Shown here one piece after another: positions 15,432 to 23,513 of a stretch of DNA of 43,527 bases (its first letter is position 1; each line of letters starts with the position of its first letter). A program made the position numbers and the translations under genes. This stretch comes from Actinoplanes regularis. Lineage in GTDB: Bacteria > Actinomycetota > Actinomycetes > Mycobacteriales > Micromonosporaceae. The stretch spans positions 1 to 43,527 of the forward strand of contig NZ_FZNR01000037.1 of NCBI RefSeq assembly GCF_900188005.1, in the 5' to 3' direction. The notes under the pieces are model-generated. The model saw only the letters and a list, made by a program, of their open reading frames with translations. It did no database searches and was not told where the DNA came from.

Positions 15432-15956
15432 ATGGCTGAGCTGAAGCGGCTGCATGTCGATCATGCCCCGGCGGTCCTGGCCTTCGAGATGGCGAACCGC
15501 GCCTACTTCGCCGCCTCGGTCTCCGACCGCGGCGACGACTACTTCGACCGGTTCACCGAGCGGTACGACGCGCTGCTGGCCGAACAGGAGACCGGCAGGT
15601 GTGCCTTCTACGTGCTCGTCGTCGAGGACGGCTCAGTGCTCGGCAGATTCAACCTGTACGACATCGAGGACCACAGCGCGGACCTCGGCTACCGGATCGC
15701 CCAGCACGCCTCCGGCCACGGCCTGGCGACCACGACCGTCCGAAAGCTGTGCCGGCTGGCGGCGACCGAACACGGGCTGCGCACCCTACGCGCCGCCACG
15801 GCGCACCGGAATATCGCATCACAGAAGGTGCTGACCAAAGCCGGCTTCACCCCCGTCGGCCCGGCCGACCCGGCCCACCTGGGAGGCAAGCCCGGCACCT
15901 GGTACCAGCTAGATCTCACGCTCCTCAATGAACGAGGCGGACCAGGCCGTCTATGA
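15432..15956 (+). CDS. GNAT acetyltransferase, RimJ/RimL-like
   Basis: The 174-residue protein is a GNAT-fold N-acetyltransferase of the RimJ/RimL type. It opens with LKRLHVDHAPAVLAFEMANR, carries VLVVEDGSVLGRFNLYDIE, and has an acetyl-CoA loop region LGYRIAQHASGHGLATTTV (about 90-108; the usual QxxGxG is QHASGHG). It ends with HRNIASQKVLTKAGF, the family's C-terminal helix/strand. It transfers acetyl groups to an N-terminus or a small amine in the cytosol. Its last 32 bp overlap the end of the convergent lipase-like gene. Confidence 0.93.
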   Translation: MAELKRLHVDHAPAVLAFEMANRAYFAASVSDRGDDYFDRFTERYDALLAEQETGRCAFYVLVVEDGSVLGRFNLYDIEDHSADLGYRIAQHASGHGLATTTVRKLCRLAATEHGLRTLRAATAHRNIASQKVLTKAGFTPVGPADPAHLGGKPGTWYQLDLTLLNERGGPGRL

Positions 15957-16980
15957 CCTCCTGGGTGGAGTACAGCTTCGAATGTGCCAGTCCCCGGCCG
16001 GGCGCGAAAGGCTGAAGCTGCCATACCGCCGGCGTTCCGGGCGGGACGGCCTCGACCGAGACCCGTGCGAAAAGGACGCCGTACGGGCCGTCCCAGCCGA
16101 AGACGAGTAGCGCGGTGAGGGCCGGCAAGACGATCGCGAGATGGGTGAAGCTCACGGCGATCAGCACCGCATGGATTCGCCAGTCGCTCGACACCGCTCC
16201 GAGGATTCCCACGGCGGCGCTCGCCCCGACGGCGGCCGTACCGATGATCATCCTCGGTGTCATCCATTGTGTGGCACCGAGGCCGAGCCAGGCGATGAAC
16301 TGGCCCCAGCCGAGCGCCGCCGACGCCTCGTCGCTGGCGGCCCGCACGGCCATCGTCCGCTCCGGTTCGGCTTCGGGGGCATGGATGGTCGCGACGAACT
16401 CCTTTCTCCGCGCGTCATCGAGCCACCCACCGTGGCGCACCGCGCTTACCAGCATCAACACCAGGTGGAGGACGAAGACGACGGCCAGCACCCAGGCCAG
16501 GACCCGGACCCATCCGAACAGTTGGATCATCGGCGCCAGAGCATTGAGGACAGCAAAACCACCGCAGATCACCGTGAACAGCGCGATCGCCTTGGCCCAC
16601 GATCTCGGCGGGCTGTCCCGCGCCTGCAGGAACGGAGTCGCAAGGGTGACGACCTTCAGGTCGTTGAAGCTCTCGTCCAGCCTGCGAAGCCGATCGGCGG
16701 CGTGCAGGGCGACGTTGCCACCATGGCTGTGCGCCACGATCCACTGCCGCCCACCCCGCTTGGCCTGCTCGGCGAGGAAATTCTCCAGCTCGGCGGCCGC
16801 GCGGGCCCGAGCAGAATACGAATGGCCGCCCGACCAGAGGAAGGCCTCAACGGTGACGTCCGGGCTCTCCAGCGCGGCACGAAGTCTGCCGTTCTCGACC
16901 CATGGCGGCACTCGCCGCCGAAGGCGATCCAGCCATCTCGTCCCGTGCACCAGCGTGACGAAGACGTGCTCCCTCGACAT
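15925..16980 (-). CDS. Membrane-anchored alpha/beta-hydrolase (lipase-like)
   Basis: The 351-residue protein starts ATG at 16980, with TATGTT 6 nt upstream, so it is probably leaderless; an open frame upstream is rejected. The first 110 residues look like a lipase core: EHVFVTLVHGTRW with an HG oxyanion element, and the elbow IVAHSHGGNVAL (HSHGG, nucleophile serine about residue 83), followed by VVTLATPFL. About 200 residues follow with four hydrophobic segments (around 130-180 and 235-300), which would hold the enzyme in the membrane. It probably hydrolyses a lipid or ester at the membrane. A catalytic histidine cannot be fixed by eye. Overlaps the GNAT gene tail to tail by 32 bp. Confidence 0.82.
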   Translation of the reverse strand: MSREHVFVTLVHGTRWLDRLRRRVPPWVENGRLRAALESPDVTVEAFLWSGGHSYSARARAAAELENFLAEQAKRGGRQWIVAHSHGGNVALHAADRLRRLDESFNDLKVVTLATPFLQARDSPPRSWAKAIALFTVICGGFAVLNALAPMIQLFGWVRVLAWVLAVVFVLHLVLMLVSAVRHGGWLDDARRKEFVATIHAPEAEPERTMAVRAASDEASAALGWGQFIAWLGLGATQWMTPRMIIGTAAVGASAAVGILGAVSSDWRIHAVLIAVSFTHLAIVLPALTALLVFGWDGPYGVLFARVSVEAVPPGTPAVWQLQPFAPGRGLAHSKLYSTQEVIDGLVRLVH

Positions 16981-16986
16981 GCGGAG

Positions 16987-16992
16987 AACATA
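16987..16992 (-). promoter_or_regulatory. -10 element for a leaderless start at the lipase-like gene
   Basis: TATGTT on the minus strand, 6 nt before the ATG at 16980. Confidence 0.6.
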
Positions 16993-17083
16993 CGTCGCCG
17001 GAGCCGACTGTCTTAGTTGAACAGCGAATCCGAAAACCGCTGTCACCCCACGACGACGCTGACCGTGCGCACCCCGGGCTGGG

Positions 17084-18073
17084 TCAGTCCCAAGCCTCGC
17101 CGAGGCGAGCCAGGCGATCGGCGTACTCGATCCGGCTCCGCCACTCGGCCGGCCACGCCGCCTGACCGAGCGCGGCCCCCGCGAAGGAGCCCGCCAGGCA
17201 GGCGATCGAGTCGGAGTCCCCGGAGGTGGCCGCCGCGCGGCCGAGGACGGCAACCGGCTCCTCGGGGGAGATCAGATAGCAGTAGAGCGCGGTGGCGAGC
17301 GCCTCCTCGGCGACCCACCCGGCGCCGGTGGCCCGGCACGGGTCGCCTTCGTGCCGCCCGGCCGACATGGTCGCTTGGACGCGGTGCAGGGCGTCAGCGC
17401 ACTCGTCCCAGCCGTGTGCCATGAACGTGCGGGGCGAGGAGACCCCGGGCTGGCGCCACAGCTCGCCGAGCCACTCGCCGCGGTAGTTCACGCGCTGCTC
17501 GGCGCAGCGCCGCAGGAGCGCGTCGAGGAGATCGGCCGGCGCCAGGCCGTCGCGGAGCCAGCGGGCCGCGTACGCGGTGAGCTCGCTCGCCGCCAGCGCG
17601 GTGGGGTGGCCGTGGGTGAGCGCCGCCTGCAGTTGGGCCGCCCCGGCCCGTTGATCGTCACTCAGTCCCGGCACGAGACCCACCGGGGTCACCCGCATGT
17701 TCGCGCCGCAGCCCTTGGACCGGATCTGGGTGGCCCGTGCCCAGGGCAGTCCCTCCGCCAGGCCGACGCAGGCGTGCAGGCAGGTCATCCCGGGCGACCG
17801 GGTGTTGTCCGGGCTCTTCAGCCACTCGACGAACCGGCGGCGCAGCAGCGGCTCGAAGCTCTCCGGGGCCGGGTCGCCCACCTCGAGCAACGCCTCACCG
17901 ACCGCCAGCGCCATCTGGGTGTCGTCGGTGACCCGTGCCGGATCGCCGGTCAGCTCTCGCGGCCCGCCCAGACCGTAGGCGTCCACGATCGACCCGTAGT
18001 CCTGGAACTCGGTCGGCCTCCCCAGGGCGTCCCCGTAGGCCAGCCCGAACATCGATCCCGACGCCGCACGCAT
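17084..18073 (-). CDS. ADP-ribosylglycohydrolase (DraG/ARH family), copy 2
   Basis: The 329-residue protein carries both metal motifs: VTDDTQMALAVGEALL (residues about 48-63) and SGDSDSIACLAGSFAGA (about 284-300), plus GLAYGDALGRPTEF at the N-terminus and SKGCGANMRVTPVGL in the centre. It is closer to typical bacterial ARH proteins than copy 1 (GDSDS rather than GDVDT), so the two are not a recent duplication. It would remove ADP-ribose groups in the cytosol. ATG at 18073 has TAGAGT exactly 6 nt upstream, fitting a leaderless message. It diverges from the FtsX-ectodomain-like lipoprotein gene. Confidence 0.94.
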   Translation of the reverse strand: MRAASGSMFGLAYGDALGRPTEFQDYGSIVDAYGLGGPRELTGDPARVTDDTQMALAVGEALLEVGDPAPESFEPLLRRRFVEWLKSPDNTRSPGMTCLHACVGLAEGLPWARATQIRSKGCGANMRVTPVGLVPGLSDDQRAGAAQLQAALTHGHPTALAASELTAYAARWLRDGLAPADLLDALLRRCAEQRVNYRGEWLGELWRQPGVSSPRTFMAHGWDECADALHRVQATMSAGRHEGDPCRATGAGWVAEEALATALYCYLISPEEPVAVLGRAAATSGDSDSIACLAGSFAGAALGQAAWPAEWRSRIEYADRLARLGEAWD

Positions 18074-18079
18074 GCCGAC

Positions 18080-18085
18080 ACTCTA
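18080..18085 (-). promoter_or_regulatory. -10 element for a leaderless start at ADP-ribosylglycohydrolase 2
   Basis: TAGAGT on the minus strand, 6 nt before the ATG at 18073. Confidence 0.65.
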
Positions 18086-18138
18086 GGAAGCCCGGCGCCC
18101 CGCGGCGGGGCCGGGCAGCCGCGACCACTAACGTCGGC

Positions 18139-18144
18139 TACGGT
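18139..18144 (+). promoter_or_regulatory. -10 element for the FtsX-ectodomain-like lipoprotein
   Basis: TACGGT, 8 nt before the GTG at 18153; no ribosome site. Confidence 0.5.
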
Positions 18145-18152
18145 CCTCTACC

Positions 18153-18620
18153 GTGCGACTATTTAAGATCATCTTTGTGGCCCTGTTCGCCACGGTGGCG
18201 ATGGCTGGTTGCGGCCTGTTCGAGGAGAAGCTCGAGAAGACCATCGACGAGAACGCCGGCTTCTCGGTCTTCCTGACCGAGGACGCGACCGAGCAGCAGA
18301 AGTCGGACCTCCGCGCCTGGCTCGAGAAGGAGCCCGGCATCACCGAGGTCACCTTCGAGGACAGGGCTACGGCGTACGCGAAGGCCAAGCAGCTCTGGAC
18401 CGACGATCCGGAGTTCCTCGAGTCCGTCGACGCGGACTCCCTGCCGGAGACGTTCCGGCTGAAGGTGAAGGACGCCGCCACCGCCCGCGAGATCCGCGAC
18501 GGTGCCGACGGCGCCGAACTGAAGGCGCTGCCGGGGGTCCACCGGGTCATCTTCCAGTGCACCACCGTCAGTGAGTGCCGGGAGCTCTACTCCCCGGCCG
18601 CCCCGAAACCTTCGAACTGA
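18153..18620 (+). CDS. Stand-alone FtsX-ectodomain-like lipoprotein
   Basis: The 155-residue product has a lipoprotein signal ending MAGC (C20). The rest matches the extracellular domain of the cell-division protein FtsX: FSVFLTEDATEQQKSDL, GITEVTFEDRATAYAKAKQLW, and LPETFRLKVKDAATAREI, ending with a LPGVHRVIF strand. In FtsX this domain lies between TM1 and TM2 and activates peptidoglycan hydrolases such as RipC. Here it is free of the transporter domain and lipid-anchored outside. The gene starts GTG at 18153, probably leaderless. A decoy, a modulator or an independent hydrolase activator are possible roles. Domain identity is strong; function is inference. Confidence 0.88.
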   Translation: MRLFKIIFVALFATVAMAGCGLFEEKLEKTIDENAGFSVFLTEDATEQQKSDLRAWLEKEPGITEVTFEDRATAYAKAKQLWTDDPEFLESVDADSLPETFRLKVKDAATAREIRDGADGAELKALPGVHRVIFQCTTVSECRELYSPAAPKPSN

Positions 18621-18678
18621 AACCTTTGCGGTACGACCTGCAGTCGGCTTGATTACATAATTACGCGCTTGCACGGTC

Positions 18679-18684
18679 TATGGT
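18679..18684 (+). promoter_or_regulatory. -10 element for a leaderless start at the ABM-globin gene
   Basis: TATGGT, 6 nt before the ATG at 18691. Confidence 0.65.
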
Positions 18685-18690
18685 GGACGC

Positions 18691-19449
18691 ATGACGGTCG
18701 AATACATCCGGTACCGCATCCCCGGTGACACCGCCGCCTTCGAGCAGGCGTACACCCGCGCCGCGAGATTCCTGACCCGGGCGCCGCAGTGCGTCGACTA
18801 CGAACTGAGCCGCTGCACCGACGAACCCGGCACCTACATCCTGCGGATAACGTGGACCTCGGCGGACGACCACATCAAGGGCTTCCGCGGAGGCGACCTG
18901 TTCCCCGGTTTCCTCGCCGAGATCCGCCCGTACGTCTCGGCGATCGAAGAGATGCGCCACTACGAGCCCACGGCCGTGACCGGCACCGGCGCCTCGATCC
19001 CCAGCATGTACGAGTGGGCCGGCGGCACCGAAGCCCTCGAGCGGCTGACCGCACGCTTCTACGAGCTGGTGGTCGCCGACGAGTTGATCGGCCCGCTCTT
19101 CGCCCACATGGACCCGGGCCACCCCCGCCACGTGGCGATGTGGCTGGCCGAGGTCTTCGGCGGCCCCTCTCGGTACACGGACGAGCGCGGCGGCTACCCG
19201 GCGATGCTCGGCCACCACCTCGGCAAGGGGATCACCGAACCGCAGCGCCGCCGCTGGGTGAACCTGCTGCTCGACGCCGCCGACGAGGTGAGCCTGCCGG
19301 ACGACCCGGAGTTCCGGGCCGCCTTCATGGGCTACATCGAGTGGGGCACCCGCCTGGCCCTGGCCAACTCCCAGCCGGGCGCCACCCCGCCCCGGCGGGC
19401 GCCGGTTCCGCACTGGGGCTGGGGCGTCGCCCCGCCGTACCAGGGCTGA
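18691..19449 (+). CDS. ABM monooxygenase domain fused to group II truncated haemoglobin
   Basis: The 252-residue protein is a known actinomycete chimera. Residues 1-95 are an antibiotic-biosynthesis-monooxygenase-like dimeric barrel (VEYIRYRIPGDTAAFEQAY, then YILRITWTSADDHIKGF). Residues about 105-235 are a group II truncated globin: EALERLTARFYELVVADEL (helix B with the Phe-Tyr pair), the proximal histidine within MLGHHLGKGI, and the RRRWVNLL tryptophan typical of this group. Comparable proteins are described from Streptomyces avermitilis and bind oxygen; the ABM part is thought to act without cofactor on quinone-like substrates. Cytosolic. Single gene, leaderless start likely. Confidence 0.95.
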   Translation: MTVEYIRYRIPGDTAAFEQAYTRAARFLTRAPQCVDYELSRCTDEPGTYILRITWTSADDHIKGFRGGDLFPGFLAEIRPYVSAIEEMRHYEPTAVTGTGASIPSMYEWAGGTEALERLTARFYELVVADELIGPLFAHMDPGHPRHVAMWLAEVFGGPSRYTDERGGYPAMLGHHLGKGITEPQRRRWVNLLLDAADEVSLPDDPEFRAAFMGYIEWGTRLALANSQPGATPPRRAPVPHWGWGVAPPYQG

Positions 19450-19469
19450 CAGCCGCCCCCGGCACCGGT

Positions 19470-19946
19470 TCAGGAACGGAGTTCGTGCACCGGTGACCGG
19501 GTGGCCAGCCGGACCTTCTCGTCGTCACGTGGGGCCGGTTCCCGGTAGTGGACATAGGGCAGGGCGACTGTGGCGAACCAGCCGTAGAGGGCCGTGAACG
19601 GGAGCAGCAGGAAGGCCAGCAGCCATTCGCCACGGGTGGCCATGAGGACGGCGGGCGGGAGCGGGCTGATCGCGCTGAGCACCATCATCACGAACAGGAA
19701 CCTTCCCGCGTAGCACCCCGCCCGGGCCCGCCACCTGCGCCACCGCAACCGCCGGTTGCGGACCCTGGTGCTCGCGGCGACGTAATCGACCGCCTCGTCG
19801 CAGGTCATGCAGAGGAACCGGCCGGTCGCCACGCCCTTGGCGGGCCGCACGACCGTCACCGGATGCCGGTCCCACCGGGCCAGGGCCTGCCCCGACGCCT
19901 CCTCGGTCCGGTGACCGAGCTGCCACGTCTCAACATCAGTGGTCAC
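19470..19946 (-). CDS. Small two-TM membrane protein of unknown function
   Basis: The 158-residue product is chosen to start at GTG 19946, preceded by GAGGAG at 6 nt. Residues 1-70 are soluble and include GRFLCMTCDEAVDYVAAS with a CxxC pair; a basic stretch RNRRLRWRRWRARAG follows, then two hydrophobic segments (about 88-110 and 113-137) and a charged tail. It is likely an inner-membrane protein. The open frame extends upstream to 20162 but in the shadow of a decayed receiver domain, so the longer version is less likely. No family recognised. Confidence 0.6.
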   Translation of the reverse strand: MTTDVETWQLGHRTEEASGQALARWDRHPVTVVRPAKGVATGRFLCMTCDEAVDYVAASTRVRNRRLRWRRWRARAGCYAGRFLFVMMVLSAISPLPPAVLMATRGEWLLAFLLLPFTALYGWFATVALPYVHYREPAPRDDEKVRLATRSPVHELRS

Positions 19947-20059
19947 GGCCAGCTCCTCGTCCAGCGGGGGCAGCGGGAGCTCGATCGTGCCCCATCGACG
20001 CAACGCGACCGTCGTCCCGGTTCGCGCGCGCTGACCGTGGTGACCCGCGGCGAGGCAGG

Positions 20060-20163
20060 CCCGGTTCGTGTCCGCGAAGCAGCCGCATGGCCTGAAAGCC
20101 GTCGGCGTCGGGCAGGACCATGTCGAGCACCACGACATCGGGATGGAGCCGGCCGGCATCATG
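20060..20163 (-). pseudogene. Fragment of a response-regulator receiver domain
   Basis: Read on the minus strand from the CotH stop codon: AGRLHPDVVVLDMVLPDADG, then FQAMRLLRGHEPG. The VVVLDMVLPDADGF piece is the beta-3 strand with phospho-acceptor aspartate of a receiver domain. The expected upstream half is absent, because the CotH gene ends exactly there, and the downstream half decays within about 30 codons. It is a truncated remnant. Confidence 0.7.
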
Positions 20164-21832
20164 ACCCCTTGATCACATCGGTACCGGCGAGATATTCGGT
20201 GCGCTGCTGGATCAGGGTTCGCAGCTTGCCGGCTTCGCTCGTGGCCGCTTCCCTGTCGTAACCGTCGATCGTGGCCAGCACCTGAGTGATAGCGGTCAGG
20301 CCGCTGAGCGCGGCGCCACTGCCATAGATCTGCTGGTACAGGTCGCGGTAGGCGTCCTGGTAAGCGGCCTTGAAGGTGTTGCTGGCCAGGAAGCGCTCCT
20401 TGAGCTTGTTACCGCCCATGGAGAAGCCACGGCCACCGCCGCCCGGTGCCCCGCCCTGGCCCGGCTGCTGCATGCCGGCGGGCGGTTCGAAGCCCTCCGG
20501 CAACTGAAAGTCGCCGCCACCGGGAAAGCCACCGGGAAAACCACCGCCACCCATGCTGACCGTTCCGTTCGGGTCCTGCTCGGCGCTCCCGGAGAGGGTC
20601 AGGTTGTAGTCCCAGCCGACCACCGTGAACTTCTTGGACCTCAGGTCGTACCAGAGGTAGTAGTTACGGCCCGGCCCGGACATGTCGTCGAAATTGACCA
20701 GCAGGTTCTGCACCGCGAGGTACTGGGCGAACGCCGTCACGTCGACGTGCTCGCCGAGTTTCGCGTCGAACTCGCTGTCACTGGCCGAGCTGACCCATCT
20801 GATCAGCTTGATGACCGGCTCCAGATCCTGACTGCCGGTCTTGTTGATCTGCTTGAAGTCGTCGGCGTACTCGGTCTGGTCGTCGCCCTGATCGGTGAAC
20901 CGGCTGGTGGCCAGGCTCTTGTAGAGCACACCCGACTGGCCGGTACGGTCCGCGACGGCGTCGGCGAACTCTTTGTCCGGGTGTTCGACGACCAGCCGGG
21001 CGGTGGTCGGACGGTCGTTGACGGTGAAGCTGCTGTAGGCGTACCGCTCCGCAGTCTGACCGGCCGCGGCCAGCACGTTCAGCGACAACGCCTCGTTGAG
21101 CACGGCGCTGCCGCCGCCCTGGCCGGAGACCCGGATCGCGATCTCGCGGTGCCCCTGGTAGCGGCGCCCCTCGACGAACTCGTCGAAGCTGATCAGCCAG
21201 GGGAGCTTCTCCGGCTCCTCGGCCTTGAGCCCGGCGCCGAATCCGCCGCCCATTCCCCGGCCGCCGAATCCGACGCCACCCTGCTGACCGGTATCCGTGG
21301 CCCCGCCCGCCGGCGGCGCGGCACCGCTCGGCGCCGCGCCTGGTTGCTGCCCGGCACCCGGTAGCTGACCGGCGCCGCCCGGCTGCGGCATCTGGCCGCC
21401 GCCGTTTCGCCGCCCGCCGCCGAATCCGTTGTTGCGCGCCTTGCCATCGCGGGTCAGTCCCGACAGTGTCGAGTTGCCCTTGAGCCTGATCCCGACGCCG
21501 GCGACGGTGGTCCCGTCGATGGTCAGATCCGCCTCGAGGTACTCCTTCTCCCCCTCCTCCCACAAGGCGTCCAGCAACCGCTGATAGTCCGCTTCCCGGT
21601 ACGTCAGCTTGATGTTGTGCGCCACGGTCGCGTCGAACAGGTCCTTCGTCCCGTTGACGTTCTGGACGACGTCGCTGCCGTCCGCATCGCTGGAACTGGT
21701 GATCAGGGGCGCCACGCGCACCGTGCTGAACACCACGCTCAGCGCGGCCACCACCGCCACACAGGTGGCGAGCAGCCTCCAGTAGTGCCGGATCCGGACC
21801 GGGATCCGGTGCACCAGCCTGCGGCCCGGCAT
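20159..21832 (-). CDS. CotH-family kinase-like secreted/membrane protein
   Basis: The 557-residue product starts ATG at 21832, overlapping the DUF4956 stop (TGATG). An N-terminal TM/signal anchor (about 17-42) precedes a CotH domain: IKLTYREADYQRLLDALWEE, GVGIRLKGNSTLSG, LPWLISFDEFVEGRRYQG, and the catalytic end with NLLVNFDDMSGPGRNYYLWY and VVGWDYNLTLSG. CotH proteins are atypical protein kinases that modify spore-coat proteins in Bacillus. Two long Gly/Pro/Gln-rich inserts (about 115-175 and near 440-490) interrupt the domain and are probably surface loops. Third gene of the VTC-DUF4956-CotH operon; acts outside the membrane. Kinase function in this actinomycete is not shown. Confidence 0.9.
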   Translation of the reverse strand: MPGRRLVHRIPVRIRHYWRLLATCVAVVAALSVVFSTVRVAPLITSSSDADGSDVVQNVNGTKDLFDATVAHNIKLTYREADYQRLLDALWEEGEKEYLEADLTIDGTTVAGVGIRLKGNSTLSGLTRDGKARNNGFGGGRRNGGGQMPQPGGAGQLPGAGQQPGAAPSGAAPPAGGATDTGQQGGVGFGGRGMGGGFGAGLKAEEPEKLPWLISFDEFVEGRRYQGHREIAIRVSGQGGGSAVLNEALSLNVLAAAGQTAERYAYSSFTVNDRPTTARLVVEHPDKEFADAVADRTGQSGVLYKSLATSRFTDQGDDQTEYADDFKQINKTGSQDLEPVIKLIRWVSSASDSEFDAKLGEHVDVTAFAQYLAVQNLLVNFDDMSGPGRNYYLWYDLRSKKFTVVGWDYNLTLSGSAEQDPNGTVSMGGGGFPGGFPGGGDFQLPEGFEPPAGMQQPGQGGAPGGGGRGFSMGGNKLKERFLASNTFKAAYQDAYRDLYQQIYGSGAALSGLTAITQVLATIDGYDREAATSEAGKLRTLIQQRTEYLAGTDVIKGS

Positions 21833-22506
21833 CAGAGGTCCGTCTGGTCGTATCCGGTCAGCACCGTCACCCGCTGGCCGCCGGTCCGTTCCCCGAGCGC
21901 CGAGATCAGCTGCCCGGGCTCGTGGCCCTTCTTCAGCCGCACCGAGTACATCAGTTCGGTGAGCGCCCCGCCCCGGATGGATTCCATGCTGATCAGTTCG
22001 AATTCGCTGGTGTGCGCGATCAGGACGTCCTGGATGTGCTCGGTGTAGTTGCCGTCCGGCGGGACCTGCACCTTGACGACCTGGCGCTGGACGTTGCTGG
22101 CGAACCAGTTGAACCGGAACATCACCACGGTGATCAGGCTGATCACGACCGCGGCCACGATGGCGAGCGTGTAGAAGCGGGTGCCGGTGGCCATGCCGAC
22201 GCCCATCACCAGGAAGATGAACCCGACGTCGCGGGTCTCCTTGATCGCATTCCGGAAGCGGACCACCGACAGGGCGCCGACCAGCGCGAACGCCCGGGCG
22301 ATGTTGGAGCCGACGACCAGCATGATCAGCGAGATCAGCATGCCCAGGACGACCAGGGTCTGCACGTAGGACTGGGAGTACGACACGTTGCGGTGGGTGA
22401 ACCGGTACACCCACGCGACCAGCGAGCTGAGCAGGAACGACAGCGCCATGACCGCGGCGATGTCACCCACGCTGAACGTACCGGAAAGATCTTGAACGTC
22501 GAACAT
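21832..22506 (-). CDS. DUF4956 integral membrane protein
   Basis: The 224-residue protein is a DUF4956 member with four predicted TM segments (about 14-34, 48-66, 68-86 and 105-128) and a cytosolic C-terminal alpha/beta tail. The signature region GSNIARAFALVGALSVVRFR is clear, followed by DVGFIFLVMGVGMATG. It begins 3 bp after the VTC gene and its stop overlaps the CotH start. This trio recurs across bacteria. DUF4956 probably works with the VTC protein, perhaps as a channel for polyphosphate or another polymer, but this is inference. Confidence 0.93.
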   Translation of the reverse strand: MFDVQDLSGTFSVGDIAAVMALSFLLSSLVAWVYRFTHRNVSYSQSYVQTLVVLGMLISLIMLVVGSNIARAFALVGALSVVRFRNAIKETRDVGFIFLVMGVGMATGTRFYTLAIVAAVVISLITVVMFRFNWFASNVQRQVVKVQVPPDGNYTEHIQDVLIAHTSEFELISMESIRGGALTELMYSVRLKKGHEPGQLISALGERTGGQRVTVLTGYDQTDL

Positions 22507-22509
22507 GGA

Positions 22510-23388
22510 TCAGGCCTCGCTGAGGGAGAGGGCCGGCGAACCGGCGAAGAGGTCGTCACTTACATGGAAGATCGAGCGGGGAGCACGGCCGAAGGACTCG
22601 ACGCTCTGGCAGTACTTGGAGACCCGAACCACCGACATGCTCAGCCGGGCAGCCAGATCGGTCAGCCAGTACGGGACCCGCTCGTTGGCCTTGAACTCGA
22701 CGACGGAGAGGTTCGCCGGCACGATCAGCCGGTTCTCCGCGTCGGCGCCGAAGTGGAAGTCCCGGTCCCGGCCGCGTAACCGGTGGTCCATGGTCACACG
22801 CAGGCCGGTGTCGGCGTCCCGGCCGACGAACGCCTCCCGCTGATAGCCGGTCATCGCCACCGGACGTAGGTCCAGCGAGCTGACCAGCTCGACGATCTCC
22901 TCCAGGAAGGCGCGGTCCCGCGACGACCCGGTCTCGATCATCTGCCGTCCGTCGCACAGGTCGCGGGCCACGTGGTACGGCAGGGCGATCCGCCGCTTCT
23001 GGGTGACCCGGTTGACCCGTTGCTTGATCTCGACGTGCACCAATGTGTCGTCGCCGACCGAGAAGCGGTCGCCGTAGTGCCGCACGCGCAGTTTGCGCCG
23101 GAACTTCAGCCCCTCGATCTTCTCCCAGTAGAAGCGCAGGTCACGGGTGTCGTAGTAGGTGCTCCACACGCCATAGCCGCCGTTGGCGCCGTGACTGTCG
23201 AAGTCCAGCCGGGCGACCAGTTCCTCGCGCAGCCGGGGGATCTCGGTGCTGGGCAGCAGGTACTTGATCTCGTACCGGTTGAAGGCGTGCAGCGCGCTCG
23301 GGGCGCGCAGCGCGTGGCCGACGTCGTCGGGCGCGGGCTCCGGTGGCGTGGCGGCACGCCGGAACGGCATTCGCATGGCGGGACCCAT
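22510..23388 (-). CDS. VTC-domain protein (polyphosphate polymerase-like)
   Basis: The 292-residue protein holds a VTC/CYTH-type tunnel domain: FNRYEIKYLLPSTEIP, VWSTYYDTRDLRFYWEKIEG, KFRRKLRVRHYG, VHVEIKQRVNR, and near the end LSVVEFKANERVPYWL. The basic residues (R/K in the KLRVR, EIKQR and EFK strands) line the nucleotide/polyphosphate tunnel in yeast Vtc4. Bacterial VTC proteins have been linked with polyphosphate synthesis or binding, but direct proof is scarce. First gene of the operon. The ATG at 23388 lacks a clear ribosome site; ATG at 23376 is an alternative. Divergent from a two-component system. Confidence 0.92.
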   Translation of the reverse strand: MGPAMRMPFRRAATPPEPAPDDVGHALRAPSALHAFNRYEIKYLLPSTEIPRLREELVARLDFDSHGANGGYGVWSTYYDTRDLRFYWEKIEGLKFRRKLRVRHYGDRFSVGDDTLVHVEIKQRVNRVTQKRRIALPYHVARDLCDGRQMIETGSSRDRAFLEEIVELVSSLDLRPVAMTGYQREAFVGRDADTGLRVTMDHRLRGRDRDFHFGADAENRLIVPANLSVVEFKANERVPYWLTDLAARLSMSVVRVSKYCQSVESFGRAPRSIFHVSDDLFAGSPALSLSEA

Positions 23389-23513
23389 CTGGTTAGGGGA
23401 CTCAATGGGAAACGGGGGATGAATAGGAGGTGTACGCCAGATCCCGCATCACTCTGGCGCAGAACGCCGGACAGGCGCGTCGTCCAGCCGCAGACATCTG
23501 GCCTGCCGGCGGA

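Noticed and set aside
13313..18073. Toxin-antitoxin pair built on ADP-ribosylation
   Set aside because: No ADP-ribosyltransferase toxin (DarT-like or ART) is present, and the two glycohydrolases are not adjacent to one another.
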